64,000 bases of DNA from Amoebophrya sp. A120 (Eukaryota > Sar > Dinophyceae > Syndiniales > Amoebophryaceae): NCBI GenBank assembly GCA_905178155.1, contig CAJINV010000013.1, positions 3,096,158-3,160,157 on the forward strand, given 5' to 3'. The translations under genes and the position numbers were made by a program. Under the pieces are notes generated by a model. It searched no databases. It had not been told where the DNA came from and was given only the letters and a program-made list of their open reading frames with translations. Below, in pieces: positions 1 to 11,473 of the stretch. Numbering within the stretch: the stretch's first letter is position 1; each line of letters opens with the position of its first letter.

Positions 1-280
1 GGTCACAAATCACATCTGTCTTGCAAGAAGACAAGGGCAAAAGCTTCGCCCCCATTATGGAGGCGGTTTGTCATGCTGTTGGGCCTAAAGGGGAGCCGTC
101 TGCCATTCTGAACAACTAGACCGATACGCCCCTGCATAGCCGGGGGATCTGGCCGCGATGCCTTCCTGCAATACAAAGCCGATTTGTGTACACAAATCCC
201 GCATCACAGATTTCCATTTCGATACGGGGTGGGGGGATTTTTTCTTTTGATACGAACAGATCGTGAAGCATTTAAGGGAG
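1..280. other. Upstream flank, no gene assigned
   Basis: I see no convincing coding frame here. The stretch ends in the 5' flank of the ORC1/CDC6 gene. It contains TTTGTCATGCTG near 69-80, the same TGTCATGC motif that recurs in introns of this window, so it could be an intron or the 3' end of a gene lying left of the window. Confidence 0.4.
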
Positions 281-2281
281 ATGAGTGACACGGCTAGTAC
301 CGGTGACACAGCACTACAAGCTGGCGCGGGAACATCATCTTCAAAAAGTGGAAATAAAGATAGAAGCAAGAAAACTAACACTACAAAAGAGCACAAGAAG
401 CTGAAAGTCCTGACGAAAGTTTTCGCCGACGACCACGACGAAATGTCCGACGATTCCGACACGGAGGAGGACGAAGCGGACAACTTTTCCTACCTGGACA
501 AAATTTACAACAACGAGAAACAAATGAAGCAACTGTTCCCGACCTGGTTTCAGCGAATGATGGAAGCACGGAAGCAGTTGTTGCCAAGCAGTATCCCGGA
601 AGTGCTGCCCTGCCGGGAGAAGGAGAAGGAGGAAATCTACGCGTTTTTGCGGATGGCGCTGGAATCCGGGGACTACGACCACAACAAGGTGATGTTCATC
701 GCCGGACTGCCCGGAACGGGCAAGACCGCGATCGTATCCGAGATTTTAAACGAGATGGCATCTTCTTCGACTTCATCATCGTCAGCTTCAAGTTCATCTT
801 CGAATGCTGGGATAAAAAATACTTCATCTTCGGCGGGCATTCTGTGTGCTTCAAGCCCAGCACGAGAACAACCTCTTGGTGGTAATAATTCGTCGTTGTT
901 AAAGAACACCTTCCGAGCTGCAGGCGGTGGACCCAGCAACTCAGTATTTTCCATGCCGGGGAACCGGATTATGCGGTGCAACTGCTTGAAACTGTTTGGC
1001 ACCTACAGCCTTTACCTGGAAATGCTGATGCACCTGCAACAGTTGAAGAAGCGCCCCCTGCCGAAGAAGGCACTGTCGTTGCTCGAAAAGGCGTTCCTGA
1101 AATACAGCACGAGGAAAGAGAAACTGATTTTATTTCTCGACGAGCTGGATGCGTTGAAGCAGAATTTACTGTACCGAGTTCTCGAATGGACCCTGAAATT
1201 CCCGAATTTGATTCTGATCACCATCAGCAACACACTGAATCTCCCCGAAAAGCTCGCACCGAGGGTGTACAGCCGCCTGCGACCGAAAAGATTGCAGATC
1301 CAACCGTACAGCTACGCGCAGCTGCGGGAGATCATCCAGAAGAGGTTAGACACGCTGAAGTGTTTCCAGCCAAACACGATCGAGCTCTGCGCGGTCCGAA
1401 TCGCGGCGGAAACCGGAGACGTAAGGAAGGCGTTGCAGGTGTGTCGCGCGAGCGTGGACTACAAAATGTTGGAAAACAAGAAGAGAATGCGCGAGCAGCT
1501 GGAGATATTGGAAAATAAGGAACACGAAGATGATGAAGGTGAAAGTGAAATAAACAACAACAAATCAAAACAAGTGGAAAAGTCTTCGGTCGAGATTTTG
1601 AAGCTGGACAAGGAAAAAAACCTACTGCAGAAGTACTTGAAAGCGGAGAACAAGAGACCCAACGACGTGTTTCAAATCACGCTCACCGACATGAACCACG
1701 TGGAGTCCGGGATTCTTCGTTCGAACTACAAGCTTCAACTGATCGAACAGCTACCCGTCAACGTCCGCTGGTTTCTCGTCGCGTTTGTGCACGAGCTGGA
1801 GCAGAGCTTCAACACTTCCAACGCCAACAGGACGAACGGAAACGCTCTCGACATGGAGGACGCGAGCTCCTTAGCGACCACCATTCTCGCGATTCGCAGC
1901 CAGATGACGGGGAGTCTGAACGACCTGAGCCTGGACAAATCGATTCAGACGTTTAACCACCCGTTGCTGAATTTTTCTGAGAGCGGGAACAAGTTCCACT
2001 CGGCTTGCGAAAGCTACTTTCCCTACGAGGCGTGCGTCCACTACTTGAAGTACTTGGAAAAGATCGGTGTTTTGGAGCATTTGGACGGGTCCAAATCTTC
2101 CAGCGCATTGAAGCAGGCAGCGAAAATTACCAGTTCCACGCCGGCGCGGAGCATTTACGACCAGGGGGCACTGGACGTGGTCCGGTTGGCTTCGGACTTG
2201 CAAATAGAAGACATTCGCTACGCGTTGACCCGCGCAAAGTGTCCGATAGGCAAGATTTTACTCAAGTTGATAATTGAGTGA
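281..2281 (+). CDS. ORC1/CDC6-family AAA+ ATPase, replication origin licensing
   Basis: A 666-residue AAA+ protein that would act in the nucleus in origin recognition and MCM loading. Visible motifs in order: Walker A GLPGTGKTA (about residues 142-150), Walker B LFLDELD, sensor 1 ISNTLNLPEK, a conserved Arg in APRVYSRLRPKR, and sensor 2 GDVRKALQVCR. A C-terminal region fits a winged helix. The order and the QPYSYAQLREII segment match the ORC1/CDC6 clade; I cannot separate ORC1 from CDC6 with certainty, though LPE and PYSYAQL lean to ORC1. The N-terminal 90 residues are acidic and Lys-rich with no visible BAH domain. A Ser-rich insert of about 60 residues separates Walker A from Walker B, which is unusual. 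I chose the ATG at 281 because the frame upstream offers only a GTG. Single exon, no intron seen. Confidence 0.88.
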   Translation: MSDTASTGDTALQAGAGTSSSKSGNKDRSKKTNTTKEHKKLKVLTKVFADDHDEMSDDSDTEEDEADNFSYLDKIYNNEKQMKQLFPTWFQRMMEARKQLLPSSIPEVLPCREKEKEEIYAFLRMALESGDYDHNKVMFIAGLPGTGKTAIVSEILNEMASSSTSSSSASSSSSNAGIKNTSSSAGILCASSPAREQPLGGNNSSLLKNTFRAAGGGPSNSVFSMPGNRIMRCNCLKLFGTYSLYLEMLMHLQQLKKRPLPKKALSLLEKAFLKYSTRKEKLILFLDELDALKQNLLYRVLEWTLKFPNLILITISNTLNLPEKLAPRVYSRLRPKRLQIQPYSYAQLREIIQKRLDTLKCFQPNTIELCAVRIAAETGDVRKALQVCRASVDYKMLENKKRMREQLEILENKEHEDDEGESEINNNKSKQVEKSSVEILKLDKEKNLLQKYLKAENKRPNDVFQITLTDMNHVESGILRSNYKLQLIEQLPVNVRWFLVAFVHELEQSFNTSNANRTNGNALDMEDASSLATTILAIRSQMTGSLNDLSLDKSIQTFNHPLLNFSESGNKFHSACESYFPYEACVHYLKYLEKIGVLEHLDGSKSSSALKQAAKITSSTPARSIYDQGALDVVRLASDLQIEDIRYALTRAKCPIGKILLKLIIE

Positions 2282-3163
2282 ACCGTAAAAGCGGAGGACA
2301 AGTGCTGGTAGATTAAAAATAGTTGCACCAATCAACGATTTTTTTTCTCGAACAAGATAGAGGCAGAGAAAAATTGAACCGCACAGAGCAAAAAATGAAG
2401 GTTGTAGTCGCCATCGACGCTACTGCTCTTGTACGTCGGGGTGTTCTTGTTGAAGCGGCCGCGCTAGAAGTTGTAAAGGAAAAAGCGGTCTTCGTACAAA
2501 TTCAGCTTGAAACTCAGTTTCGGTCCGTGAAGATACGCTGCATTTGCATTTCTGTGCCGTCGGTAGGGAAGAACTCTAAGTAGAAAGTTGAAAGTATTTC
2601 GGTTTTGTCGTGCGCAAAAAAACTCCATTTTCCTGCTCTCCGCTAATGCTAAAAAAATCGGTCCATGAGAATGTGAATTTGACGTGCTGCAATAAATCGG
2701 TCATCGTTCACCTCCACTGAGCAATTAATACTCGTTCCATATGTCAAGAAGACAAGCATCGTTCCTTTTTCGTTTACCGATTCGTACGCATGATTTGACG
2801 TGATGATCTACTGCTTTTCAAGTCTCCCTCCGAGGAGTAGAGTTTCGGAACAATCTTTTGCCCTGGTGGTTGTCTTCTCTCAGCAGTTCTGTCTGTACCT
2901 TAATTCAAGAAACCCGGTACTAAAATTTCAATTTACAACTACGTAAAGGTAAAACTTAATTCACATCTAGTACATCTGCTTCTCAACTTGTATAACATTG
3001 GCCATACAACCGACACCGACTTCATTTCACTGCCACGCTTCGTTTTCAACATTTTCAGCGAAGGCTCATACAACAAGCATCGAATAAACATCATCGGACA
3101 ATCAACACTCTTGGAAGCCACGCAGCCATTCTAAACTTCTCCCGCGAAAGAAAATAAATCAAA
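2282..3163. other. Intergenic, nothing supported
   Basis: About 880 bases between ORC1/CDC6 and the next gene. Short open frames (for example 2323-2583) have no recognisable composition or motif. Probably 3' and 5' untranslated sequence. Confidence 0.4.
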
Positions 3164-4303
3164 ATGTCTTCCCTGCAGAGCAGCGGGCACATGAAGCTCG
3201 TCGGCGCGGTGGCTCATTCCTGGCTTTTGACCAGTGGAGGGGGCGTCCTTGTCAGTGGCGCCAAGTTTGCCACCGGCAACAAATTTCTGGAGCAGGAAAA
3301 GGCTTCGTCCTACGTGGTCACGACGGAATTTCTGGGGCAGCAAGAATCCACCGCAGCGTATGGCGAAGAAGAAGAAGGCCAGCAAGGAGCCTCGAACCCG
3401 CAGGATGGTGAGCAAGCTACACCGGCTGAGGAAGACGGGGCGGTTGTACCAGCTTCGACTCAGTGCCCGCAAGACCAGCTCGGCGCGGATATGGGCCGGT
3501 TTCACTACGCGCGCCTGGACCTGAGCACCTCGATCCACCTGCCGCCCCATGACGAGAAGCAGGACGGCGACGTGGTCCGGGACGCCATCAAGGCCAACGG
3601 CGGTTTCCCGGACAAAATGACCTGGCAGGCGTCCTTTTCGTTCCCGAATTTGCCCAAGTCGAATTTGGAAGCGCTGGACGAAACGAACGTCGACGTGCTG
3701 TGGCTCAAGGCGGCCAACGACAAACCGTCGGACTACGTCACGGTTCTGTTCGACGACGCGGCCGACGAACAGACCCTGCTGGGCCCGATGTCCACCTACA
3801 CGAAAATGATTCACGACATGCTGCGCAACAAGGAAACCACCTGGGACATTCTCTTGCCGAAAATTTTTCTGTCCACTTTCGTGGCCAAAGCGAACCTGAA
3901 AACCAAGGACACCGAAATCGGCGACTTCACGACCGAGGACCCCGAAGAAGTCGGGAGGAAGTTCGCGCAGATGGTGGACGCGATGGTGACATCCCTCGCG
4001 TTGGACAACCTGGGCGAGAAGTTTTCCTTCATCATTGCGGAGAAGTACTCCTACATTTTCTCCCTGGCTTTCCCCTACGTCACGAAGATGCCGGCCCAGG
4101 TCATCCTTCTGAACGGGAAGGTGCACGAGGCTCGGTTTGCGCCCAACACGGACCTGCAGAAATCGCTGGTGAACACCCGCGTCATCCTGATGCAGGCGGC
4201 GTACGACGCTGCCGCCATGATGGACGGGGCCGGCACCTACCTGAAGCACCCGCTGGCCATGTTCGGAAACGCCTCCGCCGCGGGGTTGAAAAGTATTGAC
4301 TGA
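3164..4303 (+). CDS. Unrecognised 379-residue protein
   Basis: I do not recognise a family. The single-exon frame starts ATG after AAATCAAA, a plausible eukaryotic start context, and third positions are strongly G/C like the conserved neighbours, so I trust it as coding. An N-terminal 60 residues (MSSLQSSGHMKLVGAVAHSW onward) is followed by an acidic Glu/Gln/Pro-rich linker at about residues 65-105. A well-ordered mixed alpha/beta-looking C-terminal region of about 270 residues follows (for example MTWQASFSFPNLPKS and FSFIIAEKYSYIFSLAFPYV). No transmembrane segment or signal peptide is obvious. It could be a lineage-specific cytosolic protein. Confidence 0.7.
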   Translation: MSSLQSSGHMKLVGAVAHSWLLTSGGGVLVSGAKFATGNKFLEQEKASSYVVTTEFLGQQESTAAYGEEEEGQQGASNPQDGEQATPAEEDGAVVPASTQCPQDQLGADMGRFHYARLDLSTSIHLPPHDEKQDGDVVRDAIKANGGFPDKMTWQASFSFPNLPKSNLEALDETNVDVLWLKAANDKPSDYVTVLFDDAADEQTLLGPMSTYTKMIHDMLRNKETTWDILLPKIFLSTFVAKANLKTKDTEIGDFTTEDPEEVGRKFAQMVDAMVTSLALDNLGEKFSFIIAEKYSYIFSLAFPYVTKMPAQVILLNGKVHEARFAPNTDLQKSLVNTRVILMQAAYDAAAMMDGAGTYLKHPLAMFGNASAAGLKSID

Positions 4304-4638
4304 ATCAATAAGTTTTGTATAGATATGGAGTTTATTTTTCGTCATACGAAGATACGATAGCACGCAAGTGAGGGCGTTCCACACTTGAATGACGAAAAAA
4401 CCTGGCCTCAGTCAACGACGTTACCACTGGGGTATCAGGGCAGGCTATTCCTGCCGCGCGTCGGAGGAGGGAGTTGTGCCGAGCCCCGCTCGATCTAATC
4501 ATCATCGTCATACGATAGGTTCAGGTTGTGCGCTCAGATTATGTCGTGGTCTTAGTGTCCATTTATTCGAATCATGTTCGTTCAGCTTTGTTCATGTGTG
4601 AAGCAGAAGGTTCAGTCAAAAAGACACATGCCGCTTAA

Positions 4639-5717
4639 ATGTTAATGACAAAAATTACACACTCCCCCCGTCACGTCCTCACCACAGACGCGCGTGATGC
4701 GATGCTGAAGGAGGCGACGGAGGAGGAAGGCGAGACCAGCAAGCGGTCCGCGATGAAGCTGCACAAGTCCAATGCGGACGGGACCAAGCTGACGCACGCC
4801 AACGACGTGAAGGAGCACTTCCACATCTTCTACTGGATCGTGCCCGCCATGGACAATTTCCATCGCCAGCAGGAGGGCAAGGCCATCGTCGGCCAGAAGT
4901 TTCTCAAGGGCGGGAAGCGCATCCGCCACGAAGGCAACCTGGCCCTCACGCTGACCGTCGACGCAACGATGGCGCAGTACGCACGGAACTACGCGGCCAC
5001 CGACATCATCAACTTCCTGCAGAAGATATCGAGTGAAAACAGTGTCTGGGTCTGGAAAGTTGTATGTGGTACTATAATATTTGAGAACCCAGCATGCATG
5101 GACAATAGCAATACAAAAATAGGCAGCTGCCAAGCATGACGAGGAGGTGTTGGGGACGAGTTTTGATGTGCTTGTGTTGCGTAAGTACAATTGTTCCACA
5201 TGAGAACATGCACTATTGCAATGTCGAATCAATCGAGCACACTAAAATGAACTTTCGCAGCATGATGCGTGACAAACTCTACAGACGTGGTGTTAATAGA
5301 CAAGCTTGTTGACAAGTCTACTTGCGATCTATCTTCCAGACCGCCCAGACTCAGACATGTTTGCCACGTCGATGAAAGAAGATGAATGGCATTGACAACC
5401 CTCAAACGCAGAAGCCGACCCACGACCCGGTGAAAGTCGTGGTGGATGACAATGAGCCGGGCTGCTGCGGTGGCGCGAACGACGAGGAGGAGGAAGGCGA
5501 AACGGGAGCGGAAGCTGCTGCGGGTGCTGGCGCCGCGAAACAGGATGAAAAAGCCAAGGATGCTGCGGACGCCGCGAAAACTGGTGGCGAAGCCGCCGGG
5601 GAAGAAGAGGAGGAGGACACCGACGCGGGCATGTGCGCCACGTGCGGGGGCAAGAAGGAAGGCGAGGAGGAGGAGGAGGGTGCTGCTGCTGCTGATGACA
5701 AGAAGGTGGAAAAGTAA
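4639..5717 (+). CDS. Unrecognised acidic protein, two exons split by an introner-like element
   Basis: Exon 1 (about 4639-5027) encodes a Lys/Glu-rich segment ending DIINFLQK. Exon 2 (about 5384-5717, or from 5379) encodes an acidic Ala/Glu-rich tail with two Cys pairs (CCGG and CATCGGKK). The two frames join exactly if the duplicated heptamer AGAAGAT at 5021-5027 and 5377-5383 is reduced to one copy, giving LQKMNGIDN. A GT-AG alternative (donor GTCTGG at 5042 with acceptor AG at 5378) also keeps frame. The true start may lie in an upstream exon: CACCACAG before ACGCGCG at about 4686 would make an acceptor. AAAAGTAAGTG at the end of exon 2 resembles a donor, so the gene may continue past 5717. 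Function unknown. Confidence 0.5.
5028..5376 (+). mobile_element. Introner-like element with TIRs and a 7-base duplication
   Basis: The insert is bounded by AGAAGAT on both sides. Near its left end is GTCTGGGTCTGGAA (from 5042). Near its right end is an imperfect inverse, TTCCAGACCGCCCAGACTC (about 5335-5353). It interrupts an open frame that becomes continuous when the element plus one duplicate is removed. A related TCTGGAA terminus is seen at 44977 and 57116. Confidence 0.6.
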
Positions 5718-7237
5718 GTGCGCTTCTCTTGGCGAAATTTGTTCAAGTAAGTACTTCGATTACTCTACTTGTTCTTCGAGCAGCACCACCAGATTGTCGA
5801 AACGCTGTCTAAGGGTTTACTAGGGCTCAAAGGGTTCAGTTTAGGGCTCCTATTTAGGGTTTCCATTTTTGGGTGTTCTTTCAAAAAAATTAATGCAGGG
5901 TTTTTACACGACGACACCGACAGGATTTTTGCTTGGGTGCAGCAGGACCTCCTTATTCAAAATTTCTCATAATTTATTTTGGAGTTGCACTCACGAGTAA
6001 CTTCGCGCGCAGAAACACATTAGAGTTGTATAGAGGGCGAAATCTTTATCTTCGACATCAAATTGAAATTCGGACTTTGTCGTTGCGTTGGCCGGTGGAG
6101 GTGCTACAGGATGTTGGTCTGAAAAAGGTCAAGGAAACAATACACTTTATCGGATTTCAAGAACCGAGGTTTAGGGCAGTATACTACCGATGTACGTAAA
6201 GTTGCACAACTCATGTCTCTATACATACGTAGTGAGTGGCGCATTTGCTAGTTTTCTTTATACAAAACTTACATAAACACTACAATCACGTCTATGTAAA
6301 CGACTCAAAAATCTCTATCCATCCATCTTCCATCAAGCAGACTCGGGACGGACTTCGGTCGCAGCCTCGAATTCTGGATGGAGATACAAATGTACTAAAT
6401 CTGGCCTTTAACAAGAAAACAAAATAAAAGAATCCATGAATAATTTCTACAAAACCGACAGTTATTTTGTAAATGGTTAGTTATGTGGTGCTGGCGCTCC
6501 AGCTACCGCTTCGACATAGAGAGCTTACAGCGGCCACTACGCGCGTGCATCAAGAGAACTATTACGAGGCCAAATTTTGCGCACACGCGACTAAAAGGAA
6601 GAAACTGTACTAGTGTAAGCAAGAACTACTAGCCATGAAAAAATCTTCAAACATACAGAGCGCTCCTGCGAACGGTGCGGAAGCACAGATGATCTTTGAC
6701 CCACACAAATATCAAGCGTTCACAGATGGATTTTGAGAGTCCCCCATCGGAAATTCGACATTCAGATCACCAAAGGAGAAGATCCGCTGCTGCTGGACCA
6801 TTTCTGTCGTCCCAAGCACGAATAGAGTTTGTCGATCTCGATCCCAACGAAACATGAAAAAAATGCAGAAGCATAGTGCCTTGGTTCGTGATCACCACAA
6901 CAAACCTGCTCATCTATGATCCACAGAACGATGATCAAATGATCGCGAAAAAACTGGCTACGGCTATTCGCAGTGTATTCTTCTTCTTTCGCGCTCTGCT
7001 GACCCTCCACAAGGGCAAATAGAAAACTTACTCACAACAACGTGCGGCAGCAAAGAGGAAGACGCTACGGTGTGGAAGTTGTAGTACCTGTTGTAGACAA
7101 GCAATGACTTCTAGAAATCGCGCGACGTAGTAGAGTAGAACTGCTTAAGGAACAAAAGTCAGTATTTTTTTCTAGGTTTAATTGCTACTTTTTCTTTTTT
7201 TTCGTACAGTTGTAGAAGAGAAAACAGCGTACAGAAA
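5718..7237. other. Intergenic stretch, no gene supported
   Basis: About 1.5 kb with only short frames of poor composition. It holds the telomere-like patch at 5809-5868. Below 6200 it becomes AT-richer. It may include the 3' end of the preceding gene. Confidence 0.4.
5809..5868 (+). repeat. Degenerate telomere-like TTTAGGG patch
   Basis: Within about 60 bases there are repeated AGGGTTT, AGGGCTC, AGGGTTC and TTTAGGG words, ending TATTTAGGGTTTCC. TTTAGGG is the telomere unit known in plants and in several alveolates including dinoflagellates. The patch is too degenerate and too short to be a telomere and is better read as an interstitial remnant or chance. Confidence 0.35.
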
Positions 7238-9315
7238 ATGAGGCTCGACACGTCCATTCTCCGTTACCTCACGAAGGAGGACTTTCGGGTGCTTACGTCG
7301 ATTGAAATGGGTCAGAAAAACCACGAATTTGTGCCCACGACACTGATCGAGGCAATTTCCAATCTCAGGAGAGGAGGTATAAATATTAGCAATGGAATGG
7401 ATCCGCTCTCTTGTCCGTACTTTTGATTGGTATGCATGACCAGCACTGTGTGAAGAGAGCTTCTCGCACGAACGCGCTTGATTTCTTCGATCCACTGCTG
7501 TAGTTGCAAGCGACCATCGGTCGTTGATGAAAATCAATGCAACAAAGCATAAACCAAAACCCCATAACGAACTACAGGTTGCCGCAAGGTCCTGTCCCTT
7601 CTTCTAAAGCACAAGCTGGTGGTTCACGACGGCAAGAAGTATGACGGTTATAAGCTCACGTACAACGGCTACGATTTCCTCGCTTTGAAGACCTTTCTCT
7701 CGCGGAACCTGATCGACGACGTGCAGATGACGCGCATCGGGGTCGGGAAGGAGGCCGACGTCCACGTGTGTTACGATCAGAACGGCAAGAAACTCGCTTT
7801 GAAACTCCATAGATTGGGGAGGATCTCCTTCCGATCCATCAAAAACAACCGAGATTATTTGCAGCATCGCAAGCACGCCAGCTGGATGTACTTATCCAGA
7901 CTCGCGGCGACAAAGGAATACGCGTACAGTAAAGCGCTGTTTGACGCGGGATTTAATGTGCCGAAAGCGATTGACCACAACCGACACGCCATTTTGATGG
8001 AGTTTGTCGACGCTTTTCCGCTCTACCAGATGCGGATGCTGAACCGACCGGAGAAGGTAAAAATATTCGTTCATCGGTGGATGTGGATGTGCATGGCAAA
8101 TCATATTAAACATAAGCGAATGGATTCTATTGTGAGTTCCACATGCGGCCAACCTACATCTTGACGAATATTCATTTGTGATGCAAAAATGACTTTTACG
8201 AAAAACAAAAACAGGTGATGTCCTCCCTCTTCCGCCTGCTCCTCAGACTGGCGAAAGCGGGGATCATCCACGGTGATTTCAACGAGTTTAACCTGATGAT
8301 CGACACAAACGAAAAAATCACGCTGATCGACTTCCCCCAAATCGTCACCATGGAACACACCAACGCCGACTTCTACTTCGAGCGGGACGTGAATTGCGTT
8401 CTGCGGTTTTTTCGAAAACGGTTCAATCTGGAATGCGAAGAATTCCCCACGTTTGAAGACGCGAAACAAATGTACGAGGAGTTGCAGCTAGAGAACAGTG
8501 GTGGTTGTGGTAGCACAAAAGATCATGCTGATGATGAGTCATTTTCTAGCAGCATGATGTCGGGCAATATCAATAGACCCGGATCATCTTCGACAAAAAT
8601 CCAATTATCTGCTGGCGGACTGCTGGAATCGGAAAACATGCTTCTGCTGGAGACGATTCAGGAGAACAACGAGGAAGATTTTTGCGAGGATGAAGAGGAC
8701 GATGATGAAGCAGAGGTTCAGGCTGAGAGTGAAGATGCTGAAGATCTAGTAGAAGCCGAAGATAATTCCGCTGACGAAGCTGCAGGTTCAGATGAGGAGG
8801 AGGAAGGTGTTGAAACGGCTGAAGGGAAACAAAACCAGGACAATTTGAACGACGACGATATTGAGGCCATGTATGAAAGAATGGCAAGGCTGGAGTTGGC
8901 GGAAGAAAATGTGAATGCCGCGGAACTGAACGGAATAATAAATGTGAAAGCAACTACTTCGAGTAGACAAAAATGCTCGCGGCCACAGGACCTGAACGCT
9001 TCGACCTGCGCGTCTTCTGTGTCCGAAGACCGAGAAGAAGCCTCAGAATCATCCGAATCAGAATCCGAGTCGGAGAATGAGGATAGAGCTGCAAATGGAG
9101 AAATGAATACGAAGAACCCCGGCATCGTCCAGGACCAGATCCACGTACTGCAGCGGAAAAAAGTGCAGCGGAAGGTGTTAACCGCGGACGAAGTGAAGAA
9201 CAAACTCAAACAGAAGGAAAAACAGCAAAAATTCAAAAACTGCAACAAGAATAAAATGCAAAGGAAAATGAAAAACGACGCCACCCAGGCCTGCAAAGAG
9301 ATGGGCGGATTTTAA
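7238..9315 (+). CDS. RIOK2: RIO2 atypical kinase, 40S ribosome maturation
   Basis: Three exons (7238-7376, 7578-8056, 8215-9315) join in frame with GT-AG introns to give 572 residues. The N-terminal winged helix (MRLDTSILRYLTKEDFRVL onward) is typical of RIO2. The kinase core shows the P-loop GVGKEADVH, lysine in LALKLHRLGR, catalytic loop IIHGDFNEFN and metal-binding Asp in LIDFPQIV, all conserved. RIO2 acts on late pre-40S particles in the cytoplasm. The C-terminal third is a long acidic Glu/Asp/Ser tail ending in a Lys-rich segment, longer than in yeast. Intron 2 (8057-8214) has inverted AATATTCGT and ACGAATATT near its ends. Both introns interrupt AG-GT sites. Confidence 0.95.
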
Positions 9316-9842
9316 AAACATAGATTTAGGAGCACAGGACAAATGAAAAGAATTGTCTTATTCTTGCACAGCGACACTATTGAGCTGAAGACTTTTGATC
9401 TTCGAGCGAAACAACACCGATTACAATGAGCTGCCGCTACGGAGTTTAGCGTGAAGCTACTTTAGTACATACATCAGATAAACCCGCCTCCGTTATCTAC
9501 TTGGTGTTCGCTAGATTCTCTCGACGCCGTGCATACAACCGACAGAGCGGGAAGAGGACGATGAGACAGTTTCTTTCAGGAGTGGTTCTCTTTTCGGAGT
9601 GATTTGTGTTTCTGCGTATCATACGTGTGCATTGTCAACATCTGTGAGTGTGGGAGGTGCAGTGGCGCGCACGGGCCGCACTGCATTCTCCAAGTGCACA
9701 ACTAACTCATATGTTGCACCGTGTGCGCCGTTTGCTTCCTGTTTGCTAGTTGTTTGCCCCGACAAGCGCGGCTTTGAGAGTTGAAAAATCGAACCTTCTC
9801 TACACTGAGCTTCGCCGAGTGCGAGGAGGAATTCCCGGAATC
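9316..9842. other. Intergenic, nothing supported
   Basis: About 530 bases between RIO2 and the next start codon. Small frames at 9599-9784 have no coding character. Likely untranslated sequence. Confidence 0.4.
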
Positions 9843-10902
9843 ATGCCCCCTCCGCCCGGGGGATCGTTCTTCAGAGCCGGGACCATGTTTTCCTCTTTCA
9901 GGCAGGCGACAACGGGTTCGGGCTCTAAATTCAATTCCTCGTTCTTCTCCACCCGCCCCACGCTCAACACGGCGACCATCTTTGAGGCAGTGCAGTCCCG
10001 TGCATTCGCGACCCGAAACTTCGCGGAAAGGCTACGGCAACGGGCCGGGAATAGGTTCGCCCTCAGCAGGACAGCGGGGTACTTATGTTGTATCTTGATG
10101 TATAAACAAAAACAAGCAATTACGCAGATACCCTGGGTTGCCTCCGTCGGCGTTGCCCAAATCGATTCCGCGTGAAAGAACAAGCATGGTGCGTATCCAT
10201 ACACAAAAATACGTTCTACTGTTTACTTGCTCACCGTGATTCTAGTACCGCACTCTTGTTTAGGTCCGCTACCACTGGCCGCGCAGTGACTGGAAAATTT
10301 TCATCCTCATCCGCGGGCAACGCGGGTGCTTCGTCCGCCCGTGCCTTCAAAAATTTCAAGCTGAACGAGGGCGGTTTCCAGTGGTTTTGGAGAGGAGGGG
10401 GTACTACTGCTGGAGCGGGGAGAGGAACATCGAACGGGTCACAAAACTGGTTTCCGACCGTCGGGCTGGGTGTGGCCGTGATCGAGGAATTCGTGCTGGG
10501 TTTAGTGGTTCTCGGCTTGGCGTGCGGTGTACCTGGCAACACAAGTATGGCCATGATCGGACTCGTCAGTGTGGTATAGTGAATTTATGTTGACAACTTC
10601 TCGATGGTGTTTCATAATTTCTGGCGGCAACAAAGGCATAAGCATAGTAGATGTTGTATGCTTCTGCATGACAAGGTCCTCTCTTCCCGGTGTGTTTCTC
10701 ATATATACGCATGCAAAAGAACGACCAAAGATGAAAAAAGCAATCACAGATCGGCTTCTCGTGGGATTTGATCGGTGACTTGTCTCTCTCCGGCATGAAT
10801 TTGGGCAGTATCGAGCAACAGGGCGTGGAATTTTGTACCTGCATTCACTCCAGCCATTGCCTCATTGCCGCAGCGATGCTGACGGCCTCGGCGGGAAACT
10901 AG
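9843..10902 (+). CDS. Probable mitochondrial membrane protein, unrecognised family
   Basis: Three exons (9843-10078, 10264-about 10573, 10750-10902) give about 232 residues. The first 90 residues are rich in Arg, Ser, Phe and Ala and nearly lack acids (SRAFATRNFAERLRQRAGNR), a typical mitochondrial presequence. A hydrophobic segment follows (VIEEFVLGLVVLGLACGVPG), then a short tail containing CTCIHSSHC. Intron 1 is GT-AG with AG-GT at the junction. Intron 2 fits either GTG-gtatag to cacag-ATCGG, or reduction of the duplicated ATCGG at 10556-10560 and 10750-10754, both in frame; it contains GCATGACAAGG. The alternative start is the ATG at 9885. I cannot name the family; a lineage-specific respiratory-complex or inner-membrane subunit is possible. 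Confidence 0.6.
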
Positions 10903-11473
10903 ACGGGCTGTTGTAAATCAATGCTGCTGGCAGAGGACGCACGAGTAGGCGGAACAAAAAAAAACGATGCAGCGGGTTGATAAAATAAGTACAAGGGACA
11001 TGAGGTGGAATTTAGATTTGCGGAACAGGAAATGCTTCATCTCAGTCAAACGTAAAAGCAGATTGAAACATAGATGAAACAGTCCCGAGGAGATCCGAAA
11101 GGTGCGAAACGCGGCTAGAGCTACTCCTGCTCCGTCCCCTTGCTCCTTGGGTGATGATTTCCATTAGAGAGTTGATACTGCGAGGACAGAAAAAACAAGA
11201 CAAAGTTTCACTTTGTGGAAAACGGTCAGAGTGCGTGTGAGGGAAGTATGAATGTGTGGTCGAGACAGGAGGAGCTACCTAAAAACCTAAAGCAGCTGGA
11301 TTGTGCCTCTCATAGGATGCAATCAGTTTGTTCTCGTCGCAAAAAATTTTAGATTGTTTGACCAAGAAAAGACGACCAAACTTCTGAGAAGTTGTGTGTG
11401 ATATTGAATATTTCCACATTACGTCACAAGAAACTACTGCTAAACCTGAATAAACCCAGACCAGAAGATAGAA
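10903..11473. other. Intergenic, nothing supported
   Basis: About 570 bases, no convincing frame or motif. Confidence 0.4.

Noticed and set aside
3131-4384. Long open frame on the - strand (417 codons)
   Set aside because: It mirrors the + strand gene at 3164-4303, which has better codon structure and a proper start. The reverse product is Arg/Val/His-rich, as expected for an antisense shadow of GC-rich codons.
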